Below, one piece after another: positions 1-7,499 of a stretch of 64,000 nucleotides of DNA. Source of the stretch: Streptomyces typhae (GTDB lineage: Bacteria; Actinomycetota; Actinomycetes; Streptomycetales; Streptomycetaceae); contig NZ_WPNZ01000013.1 in the NCBI RefSeq assembly GCF_009755605.1, forward strand, positions 124,001 through 188,000, written 5' to 3'. How positions within the stretch are numbered: position 1 is the first letter of the stretch; every line of letters begins with the position of its first letter. Below the pieces are notes generated by a model. It had not been told where the DNA came from and ran no database searches. It saw nothing but the letters and a program-made list of their open reading frames with translations. Both the position numbers and the translations under genes were made by a program.

Positions 1-669
1 CGGGTCGGCGATCAGGGTGGCGACGATCTGGGGAGCGTCGGCGAGGTCGTTGGTGACGACGTTGAGGACGCCCGCGGGCAGCCCCGCTTCGTGCAGGATG
101 TCGGCGAGGAAGAGGCCGCAGGCCAGCGGGGCGTCCTCGCTGGGCTTGAGCACCACGGTGTTGCCCATGGCCAGCGGCATGGCTATGGCGCGGATGCCGA
201 GGATCAACGGGGCGTTCCAGGGCGCGATCGCCGCGACGACACCGACCGGCACGCGGACGTGCATCGAGTACGCGCCGGGCGTGTCGGTGGCGAGGATCTG
301 CCCGGTGGGCTGGGTGATCGCGGCGGCGGCCTCGCGCAGGATCCCGGCGGCGAGCGCGGCGTTGAAACCGGCCCAGGGGGCGGCGCCGCCGACCTCGTCG
401 GCCATCAGCGCGACGGCCTCGGGCGTACGGGACTCCAGCAGATCGGCGGCGCGCAGGAAAATCGCGCGCCGCCGGGTGGGGGCCAGCGCCGCCCAGTCGT
501 CGGCGGCGGCGTCGGCGGCGTCGATCGCACGGGTGACGTCCTCGGGGGTGCCCGCGGCGACCTGCGCGTACGGGGTCCCGGTCCAGGGACCGATGTCGGG
601 GGTGGTGCGGCCGGAGGACGCGGGGATCTCCCGGCCGCCGATGATCAGTCCACGGGTGATGGAGGTCAT
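1..669 (-). CDS. Aldehyde dehydrogenase, N-terminal part (vanillin/benzaldehyde dehydrogenase type)
   Basis: NAD(P)-dependent oxidation of an aldehyde to its acid. Only the first 223 residues are inside the window. They show the ALDH nucleotide-binding half: APWNAP near residue 149 and VLKPSE near 173, whose Lys contacts the cofactor. The catalytic Glu and Cys lie beyond the window edge. The ATG is preceded by AGGAG on the minus strand. It diverges from the double IclR regulator and sits 2.6 kb from the protocatechuate operon, so an aromatic aldehyde (vanillin, 4-hydroxybenzaldehyde) is a reasonable substrate guess. The family is clear; the substrate is inferred from context only. Confidence 0.85.
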   Translation of the reverse strand, partial: MTSITRGLIIGGREIPASSGRTTPDIGPWTGTPYAQVAAGTPEDVTRAIDAADAAADDWAALAPTRRRAIFLRAADLLESRTPEAVALMADEVGGAAPWAGFNAALAAGILREAAAAITQPTGQILATDTPGAYSMHVRVPVGVVAAIAPWNAPLILGIRAIAMPLAMGNTVVLKPSEDAPLACGLFLADILHEAGLPAGVLNVVTNDLADAPQIVATLIADP

Positions 670-745
670 GGAAAAGCTCCTGAAGGGTTCTGTCGGATGC
701 CGCGAGTGGAGGGGGCCGTCCGCGCTGGGGCCCTCGCCACACCTG

Positions 746-768
746 TTCGCCTGGCGAAACTTCTTTCG
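746..768. promoter_or_regulatory. Candidate operator between the ALDH and IclR genes
   Basis: An inverted repeat TTCGCC-T-GGCGAA (746-758) overlaps a second one, CGAAA-4 nt-TTTCG (755-768). They lie in the 206-bp divergent promoter, about 80 bp from the ALDH start and 110 bp from the IclR start. The neighbouring IclR protein is the obvious candidate to bind here. This is inference from symmetry and position. Confidence 0.4.
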
Positions 769-875
769 TTGTGAGGTTGGGCCGAGTGTGGGTCACCGCG
801 GTCGCGACCGTCAATGGGCGGCCGGGTATCTTTCGCGTACCCACTGATCAAGACACCGAGCGAAGGGGCCCTGGT

Positions 876-2561
876 ATGTCGGGAGAGGCCGTCGGCCCCC
901 TGGAGCGCGGCCTTGCCGTACTCCACGCCATGGCCGCGAACCCCTCTCCGCGGATGCGGCGCAGCGACCTCACCGCCGCCACCGGCCTGCTCCGTTCCCC
1001 CGTCGACCGCATCATCGCCACCCTGCTGCGCCTCGGCTACGTCCGTGCCGACGGGCGGGACGTGCTCCTGACCCCGCGCGTGATGGAGCTCGGCAACGCG
1101 TACCTCGCCTCCTGCGGCCTCGTCGACGCCCTGGAGCCGTACGTCGTGGAGCTGGCCGACGAACTCGACGAATCCGTGTCCCTGGCCGTCCCGGACCGCG
1201 ACGGCGCCCGGCTGATCACTCAGGCCGTCCGGCGCCGCGCCATGTACCTGGCCTTCCACATCGGGGACCTGCTGCCGGCCGAGCGCAGCGCCGCCGGTGT
1301 GGTCCTGGCCGGCGGGTGGGAGGAAGCGCAGTTCCACGCCTGGCGTGCCCGGCGGCGCGCGGACCCCCTGGACGCGGGATTCCCCGCGGTGCCTCCCCGC
1401 GACGAGGCCCCCGCGGAGGACGAGTCGGAGCGCTGCCTGCGCTCCCGCGCGGCCGTCGCCCGCCGTGCCGGCTGGGCGCTGGACGAGGAGTGGGTCGAGC
1501 CCGGCCTGCTGGCCGTCGCCGCTCCTGTCCGGGACCCCGCCGGCCGGATCCTGGCCGCGGTCAGCGTGCTCACCCACACCAGTCGGCACACGGCCGCCGA
1601 CTTCCCCGGGCATGTCATGCCCCGGCTTCAGGCAGCCGTCGACCGGATGGAGGCCGCGCTCCGCCGCGCGACAGGACCCACCGCCCGCCCCGCGCCCGCC
1701 GCCCAGGGCCTGGCGCCGCAGCCCGCCGCCCGCCCCGCGTCCACCGCCCAGGACCTGCGCGAATCCAAGGACGAACTGGGGATGGAGTTCCTCGAGTCCC
1801 TCGCGCGTGGCCTCGCCGTGCTGTCCGCCTTCGGCAGCGCCGGTGGCGGGCTGACCATCAGCGCGGCCGCCGCGGCGACGGGACTGTCCCGGGCCACCGC
1901 GCGGCGCGCTCTGCTCACCCTGCGGCACCTCGGGTACGCGGACAGCCAAGGGCCGACGTACCATCTGCTGCCCCGTGTCCTGGACCTCGGCCACGCCCGG
2001 CTGTCCTGCCTCACCCTCACGGACATCAGCCGCCCGCACCTGGCGGAACTGGCCGCGCTCCTGGGCGAGTCCGCCTCGGTCGCCGTTCTCGACGAGGACG
2101 ACATCCGCTATCTGGCCCGCGCTGCGACCTCCCGCGTCCTGCGCATCGACATCACCTCGGGCACCCGCCTGCCCGCCGGTCCGACCTCCATGGGGCGTGT
2201 CCTGCTCGCGGCGCTGCCCCCGGGCGAACTCGCCGCCCGCATCGCCCGGACCGATCGGCGGCCCCGCACTCCCCACACCCTCACCGCACCGCGCCGTCTC
2301 ACCGCCGCGGTCGCCGCGGCGGCCAGGGACGGCTACGCCCTGGTCGACCAGGAACTGCAAGAGGGGCTGCGTTCCCTGGCCGTACCCCTGCACGACCGGG
2401 GCGGGCATGTCGTCGCCGCCTTGAACGTCGCCGTGCACGCGGGTCGGAGCACACCTCAGGAGATGGTCGAGCGCGTGCTCCCGGCCCTGCGGGACACCGC
2501 TTCCCGCATCGAAGCCGACCTGTCGACGGCCTTCGCGTACGTGCCGCTCGTGGTGGAGTAG
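876..2561 (+). CDS. Double-length IclR-family regulator (two IclR units in tandem)
   Basis: Transcriptional regulator of 561 aa, twice the usual 250-280 aa. Residues about 8-70 form a winged HTH (LERGLAVLHAMA) followed by an IclR effector domain to about 260. From residue about 303 the whole pattern repeats (FLESLARGLAVLSAFG HTH, then an effector domain with GTRLPAGPTSMGRVLLA). A Pro/Ala-rich linker joins the halves. IclR proteins related to PcaR/PcaU commonly control aromatic acid genes and sense the substrate through the C-terminal domain. The ATG at 876 is preceded by GAAGGGG. The gene diverges from the ALDH gene and converges on pcaV. Likely role: control of the ALDH gene or peripheral aromatic pathways. 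The first unit lacks the conserved LPAGPT-like loop, so it may not bind the same ligand. Confidence 0.85.
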   Translation: MSGEAVGPLERGLAVLHAMAANPSPRMRRSDLTAATGLLRSPVDRIIATLLRLGYVRADGRDVLLTPRVMELGNAYLASCGLVDALEPYVVELADELDESVSLAVPDRDGARLITQAVRRRAMYLAFHIGDLLPAERSAAGVVLAGGWEEAQFHAWRARRRADPLDAGFPAVPPRDEAPAEDESERCLRSRAAVARRAGWALDEEWVEPGLLAVAAPVRDPAGRILAAVSVLTHTSRHTAADFPGHVMPRLQAAVDRMEAALRRATGPTARPAPAAQGLAPQPAARPASTAQDLRESKDELGMEFLESLARGLAVLSAFGSAGGGLTISAAAAATGLSRATARRALLTLRHLGYADSQGPTYHLLPRVLDLGHARLSCLTLTDISRPHLAELAALLGESASVAVLDEDDIRYLARAATSRVLRIDITSGTRLPAGPTSMGRVLLAALPPGELAARIARTDRRPRTPHTLTAPRRLTAAVAAAARDGYALVDQELQEGLRSLAVPLHDRGGHVVAALNVAVHAGRSTPQEMVERVLPALRDTASRIEADLSTAFAYVPLVVE

Positions 2562-2570
2562 GCGCTTCAG

Positions 2571-2616
2571 CCCCGCCGGCGCGGTCTCCTCACCGCCCCG
2601 CCGGCGCGGTCTCCTC
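2571..2616. repeat. 21-bp direct repeat spanning the pcaV stop codon
   Basis: Two identical 21-bp copies (2571-2591 and 2596-2616), period 25. The right copy encodes the last residues of PcaV; the left one overlaps the stop (2590-2592) and continues past it. Confidence 0.8.
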
Positions 2617-3108
2617 CGGAGTCCGAGGCCCCTCGGGAGTTCCCAGCTCCTCCGGAGTCCGCAGCTCCTCCGGAGTCCGCAGCTCCTCCGCGGCGTCCGA
2701 GACGCGGCGGATCAAGGTCAGGAAGAGTGCTTGTTCCTCGGCGGACAGCGGCGCGAGGAAGACCTGGTTCATCCGGGCCGTGCGCACCGTGAGCCTGCGA
2801 TGTGTCCGGGCGCCCTCGTCGGTGAGCCGCAGCAGGAACCGGCGGCCGTCGTCGGGATCCCGGACCTTGTCGAGCAGGCCCCGGCGGCTGAGCCGGCTGA
2901 CGACCTCGGCGATGGTCGAGCGGTCGAGCCCCACGCGCTCGCCGACCGTCCTCTGATCGAGGCCCGGCTCGGCCGTGAGCGCGTTGAGCACGCCGAACTG
3001 GGGGGAAGTGATCTCCTCGGAGACCATCGTCGTCCACAGCAGGTGGTGCGCCTGCTGAAGACGCCGGGCCAAGTGCCCGGGGTGGGTGGTCAGGTCGACC
3101 GCGGCCAT
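2590..3108 (-). CDS. pcaV: PcaV, MarR-family repressor of the beta-ketoadipate operon
   Basis: MarR-type winged-helix repressor of 172 aa. In S. coelicolor PcaV represses pcaIJFHGBL and is released by protocatechuate. The start at MAAVDLTTHPGHLARR has GGGAGGA upstream; a longer reading to 3228 would add 40 uncharacteristic residues and cross one operator. The HTH and wing occupy about residues 30-100 (VGLDRSTIAEVVSRL, then DPDDGRR in the wing). It is divergent from pcaI over 210 bp containing two matching palindromes. Oddity: residues 141-164 are four hexapeptides of the EELRTP type (18-bp DNA unit, 2617-2688), an extension with no evident function. Confidence 0.92.
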   Translation of the reverse strand: MAAVDLTTHPGHLARRLQQAHHLLWTTMVSEEITSPQFGVLNALTAEPGLDQRTVGERVGLDRSTIAEVVSRLSRRGLLDKVRDPDDGRRFLLRLTDEGARTHRRLTVRTARMNQVFLAPLSAEEQALFLTLIRRVSDAAEELRTPEELRTPEELGTPEGPRTPEETAPAGR

Positions 3109-3131
3109 GGCGTTCCTCCCCGTCGCTTCTG

Positions 3132-3143
3132 TAAGTGCACTGA
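3132..3143. promoter_or_regulatory. PcaV operator candidate O1 (pcaV side)
   Basis: TAAGTGCACTGA differs at one base from the perfect palindrome near pcaI (TCAGTGCACTGA). It lies 24 bp upstream of the pcaV start codon, a position suited to autorepression. Confidence 0.65.
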
Positions 3144-3261
3144 GGGTACCGCCTGGTCGCCGAGATGCCTTGCCTCTGCACAAGGCGGTGACCTGCTGGT
3201 TCATGGGATCTATTGACGGTCGGTACACCGGGTGCCAGCATGACGCATTCCGAGAAAGTAG

Positions 3262-3273
3262 TCAGTGCACTGA
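3262..3273. promoter_or_regulatory. PcaV operator candidate O2 (pcaI side)
   Basis: TCAGTGCACTGA is a perfect 12-bp palindrome, extended by flanking TA/TA after one mismatch. It lies 46 bp before the pcaI start. Its centre is 130 bp from the centre of O1. Assignment to PcaV rests on position and on the repeated motif in the divergent promoter. Confidence 0.7.
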
Positions 3274-3318
3274 TTAACTCCGAGGATTCGAGCCCTTGGG
3301 GGAGTGGAGGCTTCCGGT

Positions 3319-4197
3319 ATGGACAAAGTGGTCGCCACCGCCGCTGAGGCGGTGGCCGATGCCCGGGACGGGGCGACACTCGCGGTGGGCGGCTTCGGCC
3401 TGAGCGGTGTGCCCAACGTACTGATCGGCGCCCTGTACGACCTGGGGGTCAAGGATCTCGGCGTGGTGTCCAACAACTGCGGCGCGCTGGAATCCGGCCT
3501 CGCGGTCCTGCTGTCCGCGGGCCGCATCTCCCGGGTGACCGGGTCCTACATCGGTGCGAACAAGGAGTTCGCCCGCCAGTACCTGGGGGGCGAACTGGAG
3601 GTGGAGATGATTCCGCAGGGCACGCTGGCCGAGAGGTTGCGGGCCGGGGGGCTCGGCATCCCGGCCTTCTACACCCCGGCGGGGGTCGGCACCCAGGTCG
3701 CCGACGGCGGACTTCCCTGGCGGTACGACGGCCAGGGGGGCGTCGCGGTGGCGTCACCACCCAAGGAAGTACGCACCTTCGACGGCACCGAGTACGTCCT
3801 CGAGCACGGCATCCGTACGGACTTCGCGCTGGTGCGCGCGGCCAGGGGGGACCGGCACGGGAACCTGGTCTTCAACAAGTCGAGCCGGAACTTCAACCCG
3901 CTGGCCGCGATGGCGGGGAGAGTGACGGTGGCCGAGGTGGAGGAGTTGGTGGAGCCGGGCGGGATCGACCCCGACCAGGTGCATCTGCCCGGTGTCTTCG
4001 TCCAGCGCGTGGTCGCGCTCACACCCGAGCAGGCGGTGGACAAGGGCATCGAGCGGCGCACGGTCTCCGCGTCGCCGACGCGCGGGGCCGGGACGGAGAG
4101 CGCGGGGACGGGGAGCGCCGGGACTAGGCACACCGGGACGGGGAGCACCGGATCAAGCAGCACCGGAACAAGGAGCACCGGAACGGAGAGCGCCTGA
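3319..4197 (+). CDS. pcaI: 3-oxoadipate CoA-transferase subunit A (PcaI)
   Basis: With PcaJ it transfers CoA from succinyl-CoA to 3-oxoadipate, the step before thiolysis in the beta-ketoadipate pathway. The N-terminus (MDKVVATAAEAVAD, then GGFGLSGVPNVLI) is typical of CoA-transferase family I alpha subunits. First gene of pcaIJFHGBL; its stop overlaps the pcaJ start (TGATG). The core ends near residue 255. The last 36 residues are seven imperfect pentapeptides (AGTES, AGTGS, TGTRS type) encoded by a 15-bp tandem repeat, making the protein about 292 aa against roughly 250 for the family. The tail is probably a disordered slippage product. Regulation by PcaV is inferred. Confidence 0.93.
   Translation: MDKVVATAAEAVADARDGATLAVGGFGLSGVPNVLIGALYDLGVKDLGVVSNNCGALESGLAVLLSAGRISRVTGSYIGANKEFARQYLGGELEVEMIPQGTLAERLRAGGLGIPAFYTPAGVGTQVADGGLPWRYDGQGGVAVASPPKEVRTFDGTEYVLEHGIRTDFALVRAARGDRHGNLVFNKSSRNFNPLAAMAGRVTVAEVEELVEPGGIDPDQVHLPGVFVQRVVALTPEQAVDKGIERRTVSASPTRGAGTESAGTGSAGTRHTGTGSTGSSSTGTRSTGTESA
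4087..4191 (+). repeat. Seven 15-bp tandem repeats forming the PcaI C-terminal tail
   Basis: Seven in-frame units related to GCCGGGACGGGGAGC, ending two codons before the stop codon is complete. The units have diverged, so the array is not brand new. Confidence 0.85.
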
Positions 4198-4853
4198 TGG
4201 CCTGGACACGCGAGCAGATGGCGGCGCGCGCGGCGCGCGAGCTGGCGGACGGTCAGTACGTGAACCTCGGTATCGGGTTGCCGACGCTGATCCCCAATCA
4301 CCTTCCGGACGACGTCGAAGTCGTCCTCGAGTCGGAGAACGGCATCCTCGGCGTGGGGCCCTACCCCGCCGAGGACGAGGTCGACCCGGACCTGATCAAC
4401 GCCGGGAAGGAGACGGTCACGGTGGTGCCCGGCGCCTCCTACTTCGACTCCTCCCTGTCCTTCGGGATGATCCGCGGCGGGCACATCGACGTGGCCGTAC
4501 TCGGCGCCATGCAGGTGTCCGCGCGGGGCGACCTCGCCAACTGGGCCGTCCCCGGAAAGATGATCACCGGGATCGGCGGGGCGATGGATCTGGTGCACGG
4601 TGCCCGGACGGTCGTCGTGGTCATGAACCACACGGCCAAGGACGGCTCCGCGAAGATCGTTCAGGAGTGCTCGCTGCCCCTGACCGGCAAGGCCTGCGTC
4701 GACCGGATCGTCACCGACCTCGGCGTCCTCGACGTCACCGGCGACGGCCTCGCGCTGGTCGAGACCGCCCCCGGAGTGTCCGCCGAGGACATCGTGCGCA
4801 AGACGGCCGCGGACCTCCGTGTCGCCCTCGCCGCGGAGGAGACAGCATCATGA
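4197..4853 (+). CDS. pcaJ: 3-oxoadipate CoA-transferase subunit B (PcaJ)
   Basis: Beta subunit of the 3-oxoadipate:succinyl-CoA transferase, 218 aa, normal length. The motif SENGILGVGP carries the catalytic Glu that forms the enzyme-CoA thioester; NLGIGLPTLIPNHL near the start is the family signature. It overlaps pcaI by one base and pcaF by four (ATGA), so the three genes are translationally coupled. Cytoplasmic, acting as a PcaI-PcaJ heteromer. Confidence 0.95.
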   Translation: MAWTREQMAARAARELADGQYVNLGIGLPTLIPNHLPDDVEVVLESENGILGVGPYPAEDEVDPDLINAGKETVTVVPGASYFDSSLSFGMIRGGHIDVAVLGAMQVSARGDLANWAVPGKMITGIGGAMDLVHGARTVVVVMNHTAKDGSAKIVQECSLPLTGKACVDRIVTDLGVLDVTGDGLALVETAPGVSAEDIVRKTAADLRVALAAEETAS

Positions 4854-6058
4854 GCCTGCGCGACGTGTACGTCGTGGACGCCGTCCGGACCCCGATCGGG
4901 AAGTACGGCGGCGGCCTCGCGGGCGTACGCCCCGACGACCTGGCCGCCCACACCATCCGCGAACTCCTCGCCCGCACACCGCAGCTCGACCCCTCCCGCA
5001 TCGGCGACGTCTACTTCGGCAACGCCAACGGAGCGGGCGAGGAGAACCGCAACGTCGGCCGGATGGCGGGCCTGCTCGCGGGCCTGCCGACCTCCGTGCC
5101 GGGGGTCACCGTCAACCGGCTGTGCGCCTCCGGCCTCGAAGCGGTCGTCCAGGCCGCGCGGGCCGTCGCACTCGGCGACGTCTCCATCGCCCTGGCCGGG
5201 GGAGTCGAGTCGATGACCCGCGCGCCCTACGTCCTGCCCAAGAGCGACCGTCCTTTCCCCGCGGGCCACACCGAGCTGTACTCGACCACCCTCGGCTGGC
5301 GCATGGTCAACCCGCGGATGGAGCCGCAGTGGACCGTGCCGCTCGGCGAGTCGGCCGAGCTGATCGCCGACAAGCACGGCATCACCCGCGAGCAGCAGGA
5401 CGCCCTGGCGCTCGCGTCCCACCGCAAGGCGTCCGCCGCGTGGCACGGCGGGCTGTTCGACGCCGAGGTGGTACCGGTACCGCGGCGCAAAGGCGACCCG
5501 GTTCTCCTCGACCGCGACGAAAGCGTGCGGGAGAACGCCTCCCGGGAGGCGATGGCCAAGCTGAAGCCGTCCTTCCGTGCGGCGGAGGAAGGGGGCACCG
5601 TCACGGCGGGCAACGCGTCCCCGCTCAACGACGGCGCCGCCGCGCTGCTCCTCGTCGACGAAGAGGGCCTGCGGGCCACCGGGCGCGAACCGCTGGCCCG
5701 CGTCGCGGCCACCGGTGTCGCCGCGGTCGAGCCGCACTGGTTCGGCCTCGGTCCCGTCGAAGCCGTCAACCGCGCCCTCGCCAGAGCGGGCAGGTCCTTC
5801 GGCGACCTGACGACGCTGGAGCTCAACGAGGCGTTCGCCGCTCAAGTACTCGGCTGTGTCGCCGAATGGCCCGAGTTCGACCCGGCGATCCTCAACCCGT
5901 ACGGCGGTGCCATCGCCCTCGGCCACCCGCTGGGGGCCTCCGGCGCCCGCCTCGCCGGCACCGTGGCGCACCAGCTCGCCCGCAACGGCTCCGGCACCGG
6001 CGTCGCCACCCTCTGCATCGGGGTCGGCCAAGGGCTCGCCCTCGTCCTCGAACGCTGA
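4850..6058 (+). CDS. pcaF: 3-oxoadipyl-CoA thiolase (PcaF)
   Basis: Last step of the pathway: 3-oxoadipyl-CoA plus CoA gives acetyl-CoA and succinyl-CoA. The 402-aa thiolase has all catalytic elements: nucleophile Cys92 in NRLCASGLEA, NEAFAAQ, GHPLGASGAR with the active-site His, and the second Cys in CIGVGQG. The start overlaps pcaJ by ATGA. A paralogous fatty-acid thiolase could look similar, but the operon position makes PcaF the clear choice. Confidence 0.95.
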   Translation: MSLRDVYVVDAVRTPIGKYGGGLAGVRPDDLAAHTIRELLARTPQLDPSRIGDVYFGNANGAGEENRNVGRMAGLLAGLPTSVPGVTVNRLCASGLEAVVQAARAVALGDVSIALAGGVESMTRAPYVLPKSDRPFPAGHTELYSTTLGWRMVNPRMEPQWTVPLGESAELIADKHGITREQQDALALASHRKASAAWHGGLFDAEVVPVPRRKGDPVLLDRDESVRENASREAMAKLKPSFRAAEEGGTVTAGNASPLNDGAAALLLVDEEGLRATGREPLARVAATGVAAVEPHWFGLGPVEAVNRALARAGRSFGDLTTLELNEAFAAQVLGCVAEWPEFDPAILNPYGGAIALGHPLGASGARLAGTVAHQLARNGSGTGVATLCIGVGQGLALVLER

Positions 6059-6159
6059 GCGGGCGCGCCCCCCGTATATCCGTGCCCCGCCCGTAGACCC
6101 GCCCTCATGGACTCGCGTACGCACGCCCGTACGTACGTACTAGGAATCCGGGAAACCTC

Positions 6160-6930
6160 ATGACTCACACCCAGTCGGACATCGACACCGCCATCGACGA
6201 ACTCCAGAACGCCTACGACGAGGCGCTGGCGGCAGGCGCGCCCGCCCGCCACCACCCGCGGCGCGACTACGCGCCCTACCGCAGCTCGCTGCTCCGCCAC
6301 CCCAAGCAGCCGCTCGTCCCCGTGCACGGCGGCGATCCCGAGACGGTCGAGCTGTCCGGTCCGGTGTTCGGCCCGACCGACATCACGGAGACCGACAACG
6401 ACCTCACCGTCCAGCACCAGGGTGAGCCGCTCGGCGAGCGCATCACCGTGTCGGGGCGGCTGCTCGACCGCGCCGGGCACCCCGTACGCGGACAGCTCAT
6501 AGAACTCTGGCAGGCCAACGCCTCCGGCCGCTACGCGCATCTGCGCGACCAGCATCCGGCGCCCCTCGACCCCAACTTCACCGGCGTCGGACGCACACTG
6601 ACGGACGGCGAGGGCCGGTACACGTTCACCACGATCAAGCCGGGCGCCTACCCGTGGCGCAACCACACCAACGCGTGGCGCCCCGCCCACATCCACTTCT
6701 CCGTCTTCGGCACCGCGTTCACGCAACGCCTCGTGACACAGATGTACTTTCCGAACGACCCGCTGTTCCCCTACGACCCGATCCTGCGCTCGGTCACCGA
6801 CCGGGCCGCCCGCGAACGACTGGTCGCCGCCTACCGCCACGACCTGTCGCGGCCCGAGTTCTCCCTCGGCTACGAGTGGGACATCGTCCTCGACGGTCCC
6901 TCCGCCACCTGGATCGAAGAAGGGCACTGA
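6160..6930 (+). CDS. pcaH: Protocatechuate 3,4-dioxygenase beta subunit (PcaH)
   Basis: Intradiol ring cleavage of protocatechuate to 3-carboxy-cis,cis-muconate. PcaH carries the non-haem Fe(III) site. The four ligands can be placed by spacing: Tyr125, Tyr164 (GAYPW), His177 and His179 (RPAHIHFS). The gaps of 39, 13 and 2 residues equal those of Pseudomonas PcaH (Tyr408, Tyr447, His460, His462). 256 aa. A 101-bp gap separates it from pcaF, the only real gap in the operon; a weak internal promoter there is possible but none was identified. Confidence 0.96.
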   Translation: MTHTQSDIDTAIDELQNAYDEALAAGAPARHHPRRDYAPYRSSLLRHPKQPLVPVHGGDPETVELSGPVFGPTDITETDNDLTVQHQGEPLGERITVSGRLLDRAGHPVRGQLIELWQANASGRYAHLRDQHPAPLDPNFTGVGRTLTDGEGRYTFTTIKPGAYPWRNHTNAWRPAHIHFSVFGTAFTQRLVTQMYFPNDPLFPYDPILRSVTDRAARERLVAAYRHDLSRPEFSLGYEWDIVLDGPSATWIEEGH

Positions 6931-6935
6931 GCGTC

Positions 6936-7499
6936 ATGACCGAGACGATCCTCCCCACGCCGTCCCACACCGTCGGCCCCTTCTACGGGTACGCGCTTCC
7001 CTTCCCCGAGGGGGAGCAGATAGCGCCCAAGGGCCACCCCGACACCATCGTGCTGCACGGGTACGTGCTCGACGGCCACGGCGACCCGGTGCCCGACGCC
7101 CTCCTGGAGTTCTGGCAGGCGGCCCCGGACCGCTCTCTCGCCGGCGCTCCGGGCTCGCTCCGCCGCAACCCGGTGACGGGTGGCTTCCTCGGCCGCAACG
7201 GCACCGACTTCACCGGCTTCGGCCGGGTCGCCACGGACGCCGACGGTCACTACGCCCTCCACACCCTTCAGCCCGGCACCGCCGGAGTGCCGTACATCAG
7301 CGTCTGCGTCTTCGCGCGCGGCCTGCTGCACCACCTCTTCACGCGCGCCTACCTCGCGGACGGCACCGACCCGCTGCTGGACTCCGTGGAGCGGGAGCGC
7401 CGGGCCACACTGATCGCGCGGCCAGGTGAGAACCGTGCCTACCGTTTCGACATCCGGCTTCAAGGTGAAGGCGAGACCGTGTTCCTGGAGTTCCCGTGA
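6936..7499 (+). CDS. pcaG: Protocatechuate 3,4-dioxygenase alpha subunit (PcaG)
   Basis: Non-catalytic partner that completes the PcaHG active-site cavity. 187 aa, starting TPSHTVGPFYGYALPF, a typical PcaG start. It lacks the Tyr/His ligand set of PcaH, as expected. The start is five bases after the pcaH stop, and the stop overlaps the pcaB GTG start. Confidence 0.95.
   Translation: MTETILPTPSHTVGPFYGYALPFPEGEQIAPKGHPDTIVLHGYVLDGHGDPVPDALLEFWQAAPDRSLAGAPGSLRRNPVTGGFLGRNGTDFTGFGRVATDADGHYALHTLQPGTAGVPYISVCVFARGLLHHLFTRAYLADGTDPLLDSVERERRATLIARPGENRAYRFDIRLQGEGETVFLEFP

Noticed and set aside
666..2438. Long minus-strand open frame opposite the IclR gene
   Set aside because: Composition is Gly/Arg-rich with no family motif; it is the antisense shadow of the IclR gene, which has clear domains and a ribosome-binding site.
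4661..6124. Long minus-strand open frame opposite pcaF
   Set aside because: Fully opposite a motif-complete thiolase; it has no domain or start signal of its own.
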